Below, one piece after another: positions 9,122-17,008 of a stretch of 29,932 nt of DNA; position 1 is the stretch's first letter, and every line of letters begins with the position of its first letter. A program made the translations under genes and the position numbers. This DNA is from Chrysochromulina parva (Eukaryota > Haptophyta > Prymnesiales > Chrysochromulinaceae), in assembly GCA_002887195.1 (NCBI GenBank), contig PJAB01000315.1:1-29932 (forward strand), given 5' to 3'. A model generated the notes under the pieces. That model was not told the DNA's origin, did no database searches, and worked only from the letters and a program-made list of their open reading frames with translations.

Positions 9122-12100
9122 ATGGGTGTCGGTATCCAGATCGACTCAGCAGGGCACGAAGTTCCTGTTTCCCATGGCGACGTGTCCTTGCAGGGGCTGC
9201 CGTTGCGCGCGATCGGTTCTGCTCCGCAGAAAGATAATCTTCTACGCACCGTGAACATTCTTCGATCCAACCCGGGCGCTGTCGGCAACACGATCACAAC
9301 GGCGCTCTACACGTGGTACACATTCCCTACGGTAGGCGTACTCGAGCTCATCTACCCGTGGAACAAGTTTGCCAACTTCTATTTCTTCCTCGTCGGTCTG
9401 ATGCAGATGAGCCCCGCATCGCTCACCAACCGCCAGCCCTCCTCGTGGCTCACGCTCACCTTCATCTGCTTGTGTGAGCTGTACTTCAAGGCGAAAGAGG
9501 ACCTTGCGCGCCACCGCGCGGATGCCGCGTCGAACAATGAGGTCGTTGAGGTACTCGCTGCGATCGAGGAGTCGACCGACCTGGGCGCGCGCGATGCCTT
9601 TGAGCCCAAGGCATGGAAGCACGTGCGCGTGGGCGACGTGGTGCGCGTGCGCGCGCGAGAGAGCTTCCCGGCCGACCTGCTGCTGCTGCGTGGCTCGGAT
9701 CCAAGCGCGCCTGGCCAGTGCTGGGTGAACACGAAGCCACTCGACGGCGAGACGGACACGAAGCTGCGGCTCGCGCCCAAGCTGCTCGCCACGCTGCTCA
9801 AGGACGAGCCGAGCTGCGAGCCGGCCAAGCTGCGCAAGCTGCTGCGCGGCACAGTGCGCTGTGAGGAACCGAACGACAAGGTAAACGACATCACGGCGCA
9901 GCTTTGCCTGGATGGCGAGTCTCCCGTGCTGCTGAGCCAGGACAACTTCCTGCTTCGCGGCTGCCAGCTGCGCAACACAGACTACGTGCTGGGCCTCGTT
10001 ATCGCGGCCGGAGTGCACACCAAGATCAACTTCACGCCCGCCTCGCTACTCGTGGGCCAGCCGCAGACCGTGAGCCAAAAGCTGGTGAGCTGCCTCAAGT
10101 CCGTCTTGGGGCTGAGCGACGGGCCGAAGGCGAAGATGGGCACGATCGCGAAGATGGTGAATGTGGACATCATGGGCGTCGTCGCCTGGCTCGTCTTCAT
10201 GTGCACCTTTGGCGGCGCCACGTACGTCATCCTCGAGAAAACCAACGGGAATACCAACGGCGTCCTCTGGTACCTGAAGGACGACGAGGACGCGGCGAGT
10301 GGCTTCTTCCTTCAGGTGGCGCGCTTCTTCCTCATCTGCTACCAGTTCGTGCCCATCTCGCTCTACGTGTCGATGATGTTCTACCAGACCTTTTGCCGCT
10401 ACTTCCTCATCAACGACCTCGAGGCGTATGACGCTGCCGGTGACGAGCCGTGCCAGGTGCGCCAGATGAGCTTGATCGACGAGCTCGGCCAGGTCTCGCA
10501 CATCTTCTCGGACAAGACGGGCACACTCACCTCCAACCACATGGAGTTCCGGCGCTCCTACGTCTTCACGCCCAAGGGAAATGCGTACGGCGTCGGCGAG
10601 ACCGCGATCTCCAAATCGATCGCCGCAATGCGCGCCGCTGCAGCGCCGATCCCAGCAGCGCACTCGCCGCCGCCCTCTCCTCCTGAAGTAGGTTCCCTAT
10701 CGCCCGAGCCGATCTCACCCAGGCTCGATCTGGTGCCTACCTTTGATGGCCTGCAGCCGACGCCGGCGACGCCGACGCCGTCACGCCCGTTGCTGACGCC
10801 CGCTGCGGCGCCCAAGATTTGGCGCGGCCCTTTTCCCGCCTTCGTGGGGTGTAAGGAGCACACTTCCACGTATTGCAACTTCGAAGAGGCCGAGGGGCAG
10901 CCGAGCCTGCTGCAGGCGCTCGACCAGGACGGCCCGCCGGGCTGGCTCAGCCGCGAGCTCGCGCTGAACCTGGCCGTGAACCACTCGGTGCTGCTCGAGT
11001 ACGTCCATGGAAAGCTGGAGCTCTCGGCGTCGTCGCCCGACGAGCAGGCCTTCGTCGCGGCCGCCGAATACTTTGGGTTCGAGTACACAGCGCGCGATTC
11101 TGACAAAGGGCTGCTCACCATCCTCGAGAAGCGCACTGGCATCTCGCATCAAGTGGAGGTGCTCGAGGTGTTTCCGTACGAGTCGAGCCGCAAGCGCATG
11201 TCCGTCATCGTGCGTCTGCCCGAAGCGCTCGTCGCTTCCCTCGGCGGCGGCGCGCCCGTTCGGCTCTACACAAAGGGCGCCGACTCCGTGCTCCTCGCTG
11301 ACGGGGACGGTTCTCTGCTCGCCCAGGGCTCCCAGGGCTCTGATCCCGAGAGCCGCGCCGCCCTCGACGCGCTCTTGTACGAGTGGGCCGACATCGCGCT
11401 GCGCACGCTCGTCTTTGTCAAGCGTGAGCTGCCCGATTTCGAGGCATGGCACGTCCAGTACCAAGCGGCCAACCAGGACCCGGAGCAGGTGCGCAAGCTC
11501 AAGCTCGGCCAGCCAAACGCGATCAGCGATCTGCAGGCGAGCCTCGAGAAGGAGTATACGCTGCAGGGAGCAACCGCTCTCGAGGATAAGCTGCAGGACG
11601 GCGTGCCCGAAATCTTGGCTGACCTGCGCGCCGCCGGCATCAAGATCTGGATGCTCACCGGCGACAAGGTGGGCACGGCCAAGAACATCGCCACCGCATG
11701 CAACATCCTGCCCGCAGGGTGCAACCTGCTCGAGATCACCACCGAGACCTTCCCCGTGCTCAACGACGTGAAGACTTCGGAGCTGCTCGCCGCCTCCAAG
11801 GTCCTCGAGCGCGCGCAGGCGGGCGACATCTCGTCCACCTTCGCCACGGGGCGCAACTCGCAGGGCAGTCAGAACTTTGCACCCAACGACCGTGGTAGTC
11901 GAATGGCTGGGCGCAAGAACTTGGTACAGGAGGTGTGCTTCTGGTGGGGCAAGCTGCTGGAGCCAGAAAAGAAGGATGAGCAGCGCAATCAGTTCCTCCT
12001 CGCCCTCGAGCACCAGACAGAGCTCCTCGACAGCCGTTACCCCGACCTTCAGCTTGTGCGTGCGGCGCTGCATGAGCGCCACACCCTCATGAAGAGCGGC

Positions 12101-13465
12101 GGCGGTGGCGGTGGCCCGGGCGCGGCGGGCGGCGACAAGCCGGAGCTGTGCCTCGTCCTCGACGAGAAGGCGATAGAGTACTGCGGGCTACTGTGTAAGG
12201 AGGTGCTCGCGGCGGTTGGCCACGGATCGCGCTCGGTGGTCGCATGCCGCGCTCGCAAGGATCAAAAGGCGCAGATGCTCAACATGATCCGCGAGTCGGT
12301 GCCCTCCTCGTGCTGCCTCGCAATCGGCGACGGCGCCAACGACGTCGCCATGATCAAGGCAGGCCACGTGGGTGTAGGCATCATCGGCAAGGAGGGGCGA
12401 CAGGCTGTCAACAACTCGGACTTCGCCATCGGCCAGTTCCGCTTCCTGCGCTCGTTGCTGCTCGTGCACGGCCGCTTCGTGTACCGTCGGACGTCGTTCT
12501 TCTGCTACTACATGTTCTACAAGAACATCTCCAACGTGCTGGCCATGTACGCGTACACGATGGTGGCGCTTGCGAGCGGCGAGCGCATCTTCGTGCAGCC
12601 GTACATTGAGCTGTACAACATCGTCCTCACCTCGTTCCCGATCATCCTCTTCTGCGTCTTCGACCAGGACCTGAGCAAGGAGAAGTCGGCTCGCTCGCCC
12701 GACCGTTACACGCCCGGAGTGCTGCGCATCTACTACACGCACACCGGCTTCGTGCTGTGGATGCTCGAGGCCATCTGGACCGCGGTGCTCTGCGTCTTCG
12801 TGCCCGCGCTCGCGTTCGGCTACCCGGGACTCTCGCTCGCGTCGCCCTTGAATGGCGACGTGGGCCTGGCGACCATCTCGATCGCGGCCATGGTGCTCGT
12901 GTGCATCAACGTCAACCTGCGCCTCGCGATCGAGATGCACTCATGGCACTTTCTGGAGCATCTTTTTATGTGGGGCTCCATCATCGCCATCGAGATCCTC
13001 GCATTCGTCTTCTCCTTCCTCCCGTATCGAGGGCCCACTTCCCTGAGCTGGGAGGATCTCAAAGGGACCATCCAGAACACGTGGAACACGCCGGCTTACT
13101 ACTTGGCAAGCGCGCTCGCCATCCTGCTCGCGCTCGCGCCGCGCATCATCGGCATGGCCAACGACGCCGTTACATATGGGCGCGCGAGGAAACGCCGCAG
13201 GCGCCTTGAGAAAGCTCGCAAGGTCGCCGAGGCTGAGCGCCAAAAGGCTGCGCTCAGCCAAGCCGCGATGGCTTTGCCCTCAACCTCAGCCTCGGCACGT
13301 TACAACGAGCTGCTGTCACCGACAAGCTCCTCTGGAGCTAGCCCCCGTTCCGCACCGCGCAGGGGCGGCAACGGCTTCGCCTTCTCCATCAGTGAAGCGT
13401 CGAGCTCCCACGTGTGGGCCTCATTTGGGAGCGTCTCGCAAGGCCAGAGGCCGGAGGTCAAGTAG
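9122..13465 (+). CDS. P4-type ATPase, phospholipid flippase
   Basis: This 1447-aa protein should move aminophospholipids to the cytosolic leaflet of plasma or endomembranes using ATP. Start ATG 9122 is the first in-frame ATG after the divergent neighbour and leaves a normal N-terminus before the conserved NPGAVGNTITTALYTWYTF segment. P4 hallmarks are all present: DGET at 208-211 (dephosphorylation), PISL in helix 4 at 411-414, the DKTGTLT phosphorylation site with Asp464, SSPDEQAFV and KGAD (718-721) in the nucleotide domain, TGDK (846-849), and GDGANDVAMIKAGHVGVGI from about 1069. Ten membrane helices can be read, ending PAYYLASALAILLALAP. Family-unusual parts are a Pro-rich insertion (about 497-565), a linker of about 130 residues with a Gly run before the hinge domain, and a Ser-rich tail with RKRRRRLEKARK. 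No guanylate cyclase fusion is seen. The gene is intronless as read and divergent from the two-pass membrane protein. Confidence 0.95.
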   Translation: MGVGIQIDSAGHEVPVSHGDVSLQGLPLRAIGSAPQKDNLLRTVNILRSNPGAVGNTITTALYTWYTFPTVGVLELIYPWNKFANFYFFLVGLMQMSPASLTNRQPSSWLTLTFICLCELYFKAKEDLARHRADAASNNEVVEVLAAIEESTDLGARDAFEPKAWKHVRVGDVVRVRARESFPADLLLLRGSDPSAPGQCWVNTKPLDGETDTKLRLAPKLLATLLKDEPSCEPAKLRKLLRGTVRCEEPNDKVNDITAQLCLDGESPVLLSQDNFLLRGCQLRNTDYVLGLVIAAGVHTKINFTPASLLVGQPQTVSQKLVSCLKSVLGLSDGPKAKMGTIAKMVNVDIMGVVAWLVFMCTFGGATYVILEKTNGNTNGVLWYLKDDEDAASGFFLQVARFFLICYQFVPISLYVSMMFYQTFCRYFLINDLEAYDAAGDEPCQVRQMSLIDELGQVSHIFSDKTGTLTSNHMEFRRSYVFTPKGNAYGVGETAISKSIAAMRAAAAPIPAAHSPPPSPPEVGSLSPEPISPRLDLVPTFDGLQPTPATPTPSRPLLTPAAAPKIWRGPFPAFVGCKEHTSTYCNFEEAEGQPSLLQALDQDGPPGWLSRELALNLAVNHSVLLEYVHGKLELSASSPDEQAFVAAAEYFGFEYTARDSDKGLLTILEKRTGISHQVEVLEVFPYESSRKRMSVIVRLPEALVASLGGGAPVRLYTKGADSVLLADGDGSLLAQGSQGSDPESRAALDALLYEWADIALRTLVFVKRELPDFEAWHVQYQAANQDPEQVRKLKLGQPNAISDLQASLEKEYTLQGATALEDKLQDGVPEILADLRAAGIKIWMLTGDKVGTAKNIATACNILPAGCNLLEITTETFPVLNDVKTSELLAASKVLERAQAGDISSTFATGRNSQGSQNFAPNDRGSRMAGRKNLVQEVCFWWGKLLEPEKKDEQRNQFLLALEHQTELLDSRYPDLQLVRAALHERHTLMKSGGGGGGPGAAGGDKPELCLVLDEKAIEYCGLLCKEVLAAVGHGSRSVVACRARKDQKAQMLNMIRESVPSSCCLAIGDGANDVAMIKAGHVGVGIIGKEGRQAVNNSDFAIGQFRFLRSLLLVHGRFVYRRTSFFCYYMFYKNISNVLAMYAYTMVALASGERIFVQPYIELYNIVLTSFPIILFCVFDQDLSKEKSARSPDRYTPGVLRIYYTHTGFVLWMLEAIWTAVLCVFVPALAFGYPGLSLASPLNGDVGLATISIAAMVLVCINVNLRLAIEMHSWHFLEHLFMWGSIIAIEILAFVFSFLPYRGPTSLSWEDLKGTIQNTWNTPAYYLASALAILLALAPRIIGMANDAVTYGRARKRRRRLEKARKVAEAERQKAALSQAAMALPSTSASARYNELLSPTSSSGASPRSAPRRGGNGFAFSISEASSSHVWASFGSVSQGQRPEVK

Positions 13466-13910
13466 ATCGTGCACGGGCGACATTGTGTGAGGTCGGGGAC
13501 CGCGACGCGGATGGCTCGATCATCGATCCGATCAAACTCGTCGGTGTGACGGTCACCCGTCTAGGAATGTGTTCGCCTACGATCAACCAACCGACGCGAA
13601 GGGATGGCGATACGTGGCGTGTGGACAACGTCGTGTTTGATTACTACGTTTGCTAGGAAGGTTCTTGATTGTAAACATGCGTGATGAACTACATCTCTCA
13701 TCTCCGATCTCGTCGAGAGTCTCGTCGACGATCAGCGATACATGTTACATGTGCACGCACGGGACAGTCACGCCTCGCCGCCCTCCCCGCCATTGTAGTT
13801 ACACGGCGGTCCCAGAGGCCACGCTCGACCGCCTGGGCACCTGGGTCTCGCTGGCGCGTTACTTTTTTTGTGTTACTTTTTATGTTTATCTTTTCGAGGG
13901 CCCTTATATT

Positions 13911-13924
13911 ATATATATATATAT
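13911..13924. repeat. AT dinucleotide microsatellite
   Basis: Seven AT units, preceded by TTATATT, between two convergent genes. Confidence 0.8.
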
Positions 13925-13982
13925 GGATAACGTGCTCGAACCGTAAGAAACGACTAAAGTTACTTTCGCCAAATTGGTGCGG

Positions 13983-14015
13983 GTCAATAACGCGTAACGT
14001 TAATACGTTATTGAC
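13983..14015. repeat. Perfect 10-bp inverted repeat, 13-nt loop
   Basis: GTCAATAACG (13983-13992) pairs exactly with CGTTATTGAC (14006-14015). It could form a hairpin in either transcript. No poly-T follows, and it is 500 bp past the P4-ATPase stop. Confidence 0.7.
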
Positions 14016-14442
14016 TTAGCCGGTTAGGGTTATTTGAGTTTTGACTTTGAGGGGTCGGCCCGTGATTCGATTCGATTTCGCACCTTCGGATTTCACAGAT
14101 GTATCACAGAAACCTATGAGATCACACAAAGTCACATACCTTGTCACATACCTCTGCTTCCATCACGGAAGATAATCATTTCCCAGCTTCACACCCGGCG
14201 TGACTCGTGTGTTTTTGCACGCAGCCACCCTCAGGTGAAAACCGTGTAATGTGTAAATCTGTAAAACAGTGTAGAGCTACTCACGAGTCACGTATACCCT
14301 ATACCGACGAAAATCTGGGAGCCCAGCACTGAAAAGGGCACGCCGCGCAGACGCGTGCCGCTGCCGAGTACGGGTCAGCCGTGCCGCGTGCGGTGACCGG
14401 TGACAGGTATTGTGCACGACCGCGGCACTGCTCTCTGCTGTG

Positions 14443-14467
14443 TGTCAGTGGTAAAAACCCACTGACA
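14443..14467. repeat. Perfect 9-bp hairpin, 7-nt loop
   Basis: TGTCAGTGG (14443-14451) pairs exactly with CCACTGACA (14459-14467) around an A-rich loop. It lies about 200 bp past the stop of the receptor-like gene on its strand. Confidence 0.65.
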
Positions 14468-14602
14468 TACCAGGTAATAAAAAACTGTTAACTCATAACT
14501 GCTGTGTTCCAGTGTGTGTGCGCACTTGCCACTGTCGACTATCGAGCACTTGACCACCTACGGTTTGGCCGGTCTACCGACTACCGCGGCTAACACGTAC
14601 CA

Positions 14603-14652
14603 GTGAACCGCGTCGCCAGTTTGTCGCCAGAGTGAACCGTCGAAGTGAACCG
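14603..14652. repeat. Three GTGAACCG copies
   Basis: AGTGAACCG-type sequence begins at 14603, 14632 and 14645, just beyond the stop codon of the receptor-like gene (minus strand). A related element is in the palindrome at 3269-3284. Confidence 0.6.
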
Positions 14653-14660
14653 TGACTCAG

Positions 14661-16919
14661 CTACAAATCCATCAAATGTGGAGAGTCCACGACGACAAAA
14701 GACCTCCTCCTCGCCTCGAGGCGATTCATGAACTGCTCCAACGTTGCCTCGCGTCGCGGCGCGCGCGTAGGCACGATGCTCCTCTCCTTCTCTTCACTGT
14801 CCTCACTTTCCTCGTCGTACACCTTGGCCTCCATGCTCAAAGTCCACTTGCGTGCGACGTCGAAGCTCTTGCTGCGCCGCTCAACTGTCTCGACGTCTTG
14901 GACGTCATCAACATCATCATCAGCCACCAGTATCGCCTCGCCCCTTGGCGAAAGCTTCATCCGGCCCCTCTTGTCTGGCTTTCGGGCGTCTTTCTCTGCC
15001 CGGAGCTCCCAGAACGGACGTGACTTAGCCATGAGCTTGCGCCCGCTTGCGGGTGTCGATGCGGGAGCGCGTGATGGCGTACCTGATACGGCCTCGTCCA
15101 CCTTCTCGGCCGTATCCTCGTCCTTGGCGAATGCGGCTGTACCTGGTGTGCTTGGCCTGGGGATGATGCCGCTGTCCGCCTTATTGGTGAGGGCTGGGCT
15201 CCAGCCGGGCTGCAGGCTGGGCTCCCGCGATTCTTGCGGGGGTGCGCGTGTCGACTCTTCCAAATCGAACTGCCCAATGGATGCCTTCAGGCTAAGGAGC
15301 CTTCGATTCGAAGTGGCTGTCTTAGCCTTTGATGCCATGCGCCTGTGGCTGTGCGCGCCGCACGGGGAGAAGCTTCCATGACGTGCTTTGATGCTGACGG
15401 TGGAGTACATGGAGGGCGTCGAGGACGCACTTGACGAGAGAGATGAGCAGTCATCATGCATGTCGTGATCGTCGTCGCCCTGGAAGAGCGCGTTGATGGC
15501 TCGAGCGCGTGGATGCATGCGTGCCTCCATGGCCAATGCTCGTTCGATGCCCAGCTCAGCCACCACGCTCAAATCGCTCCATGGGTACTTTCCCCTGCAT
15601 TGGTCGCCCCAGGATGCGCCGAGGTCCGCCGTCAAGAAGCGTTTGCCATCCCAACCCAGCTCGAAGGCCTTCTGCGGCTTGGCCTGACTCACAAAGTGCC
15701 GAATCCATTCGAGTCTGCGCATCCGGTCCTGGGGCGACTCGTTCAACTGGGCGGTGAGGAGCTCGTCGATGCCAGGCCACTGTCCACATCCACTGACGAG
15801 TAACTCGTCTAATGTGAATTGGCCGATGGCTGATGCCTCCGGAGTGGACTTCCGAGCCTTCGCTGTGCGCGGGTGCAGGCTGTGCGCGCCGCACGGGGAG
15901 AAGCTTCCATGACGCGCTTTGATGCTGACGGTGGAGTACATGGAGGGCGTCGAGGACGCACTTGACGAGAGAGATGAGCAGTCATCATGCATGTCATCAT
16001 GCATATCATCTTGCTTGTCGCTGTGGTCACGACCCCGCGACCATTGCATTTCCGATTGCAGTTCCGGGGATAGCAGGGCTCCCGAACCCGATGGCGTCGG
16101 CAATTCGACGGTAAATGGCGGCTTCGGGCACACTTGATCGACGATGAATGGCTTGGACGCCGTTGTAGTGCTGGCGCTCCGCCGCACAGAGTTGCGCACG
16201 CGCGTGATACGACTGGCGATCGTGCGTGGCGTGGCCGGCGAGAGCACACTTCCCGTCGGCCCAGTGAGCGAGCTCAAGATGAGCTGGCCGCGTGGCGTCG
16301 GTGGATTGGGATGCATGAGCCCGCGGCTCAAGTTGAGCTGATTCAGATTGAGGGGGAAGATCCTCGCACCGCGCTGCTCGACGTTGCCGTGAAGGTCGTT
16401 GGCTAAGTCGTTGCCTTCCGTCCCGTCAACGTCGAGGCCGTCCTCGTCGGACTTGGTAACGTCGACGAAAGACGGGCCACCTAAAATTGGGGTAGGGCCT
16501 CCGACGCTACTTGGGCCACGGTACCCCCGGACATACCAGACGGCGAGCACGATGCACAGCAAGAGCGCCGAACCGGCCAGGACGAGGCCCACGGTGAGGC
16601 CCGCACGGCTCGACGCAAGGCTGCCATCATCCTCTCGACCCCGCGAGATAAGGGTGGTACCTAAGGTGGTACCGCCGCCGCACCGGCAGCAGAGCTCCTG
16701 CGGCGCAGCGAAAGCCCAGCGAAAGCCTGCGCAGGTTGAGTTGATATGATGAGTAGACCAGCCGCTGAAAAAGGAGCAGTTTTGGGTGCTGCCGATCGAG
16801 CGATTGGTTGACGTGTCGATGAGAAGGGCGCGCCAACTGTTTGGGCCTTCAAAGCTGGTTGAGCCCACCGCCGGAGCATTATCGATGCACCCCATCGGCC
16901 ATTCCATTGCGGCCTCCAT
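14661..16919 (-). CDS. Single-pass receptor-like membrane protein with CCxCGGG module
   Basis: This 752-aa open frame has an N-terminal Cys-rich module (C11, C48, C63, then CCRCGGG at 77-83) of a type repeated in many algal secreted and membrane proteins, followed by one membrane helix at about residues 107-130 (GLTVGLVLAGSALLLCIVLA) and a long cytosolic tail. The tail is Ser/Thr-rich and carries a duplicated unit (SSASSTPSMYSTVSIKARHG core). Between the copies lies an apparently folded segment (about 15450-15800) with WIRHFVSQ and WDGKRFLTADLG that I cannot assign. An outside-facing Cys module needs a signal peptide, yet none follows ATG 16919, and a stop lies four codons upstream in frame. 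The true 5' end may therefore sit in an unidentified upstream exon. I infer a cell-surface protein; ligand and signalling role are unknown. Confidence 0.65.
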   Translation of the reverse strand: MEAAMEWPMGCIDNAPAVGSTSFEGPNSWRALLIDTSTNRSIGSTQNCSFFSGWSTHHINSTCAGFRWAFAAPQELCCRCGGGTTLGTTLISRGREDDGSLASSRAGLTVGLVLAGSALLLCIVLAVWYVRGYRGPSSVGGPTPILGGPSFVDVTKSDEDGLDVDGTEGNDLANDLHGNVEQRGARIFPLNLNQLNLSRGLMHPNPPTPRGQLILSSLTGPTGSVLSPATPRTIASRITRVRNSVRRSASTTTASKPFIVDQVCPKPPFTVELPTPSGSGALLSPELQSEMQWSRGRDHSDKQDDMHDDMHDDCSSLSSSASSTPSMYSTVSIKARHGSFSPCGAHSLHPRTAKARKSTPEASAIGQFTLDELLVSGCGQWPGIDELLTAQLNESPQDRMRRLEWIRHFVSQAKPQKAFELGWDGKRFLTADLGASWGDQCRGKYPWSDLSVVAELGIERALAMEARMHPRARAINALFQGDDDHDMHDDCSSLSSSASSTPSMYSTVSIKARHGSFSPCGAHSHRRMASKAKTATSNRRLLSLKASIGQFDLEESTRAPPQESREPSLQPGWSPALTNKADSGIIPRPSTPGTAAFAKDEDTAEKVDEAVSGTPSRAPASTPASGRKLMAKSRPFWELRAEKDARKPDKRGRMKLSPRGEAILVADDDVDDVQDVETVERRSKSFDVARKWTLSMEAKVYDEESEDSEEKERSIVPTRAPRREATLEQFMNRLEARRRSFVVVDSPHLMDL
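15347..15464 (-). repeat. 118-bp coding duplication, copy A
   Basis: Matches 15878-15995 with one mismatch that I can see (GTGC versus GCGC near 15391). The offset is 531 bp (177 codons), so both copies are read in the same frame. Confidence 0.9.
15878..15995 (-). repeat. 118-bp coding duplication, copy B
   Basis: Partner of 15347-15464. Next to it lies a short tandem expansion giving repeated DMHD residues (about 15985-16010). Confidence 0.9.
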
Positions 16920-17008
16920 GCTCCAACTTCAACGTCTGAACATGTGCACGCGTCTCTTTCAAAAATTAAAAAGACAGAGCCGTCGAGATCGTTTGACGGC
17001 GACGAAGC
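16920..17008. promoter_or_regulatory. Short divergent upstream region
   Basis: Only 89 bp (200 bp if the + gene starts at 17120) separate the receptor-like and Gly-rich genes. On the minus strand a CAG with a pyrimidine-containing upstream stretch (about 16936-16950) could be a 3' splice site, but the reading frame after it meets a stop before ATG 16919. No clear promoter motif is seen. Confidence 0.3.

Larger units (their letters stand above)
13466..14660. other. Tail-to-tail intergenic region, AT-richer
   Basis: Lies between the ends of the P4-ATPase and the receptor-like gene. No gene, tRNA or rRNA is recognised. It holds an (AT)n run at 13911-13924, a 10-bp perfect inverted repeat at 13983-14015, a TTAGGGTTA at 14024-14032, a 9-bp perfect hairpin at 14443-14467 and three GTGAACCG copies at 14603-14652. 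Base composition is clearly less GC-rich than the flanking genes. Confidence 0.5.

Noticed and set aside
10781..12082. 433-aa minus-strand frame inside the P4-ATPase
   Set aside because: The plus strand carries all P4-ATPase motifs in this stretch; the antisense frame is open only because of high GC at third positions.
14041..14120. Possible tRNA (GATTCGATTCGA-like loop)
   Set aside because: No acceptor stem or D and anticodon arms can be folded around it.
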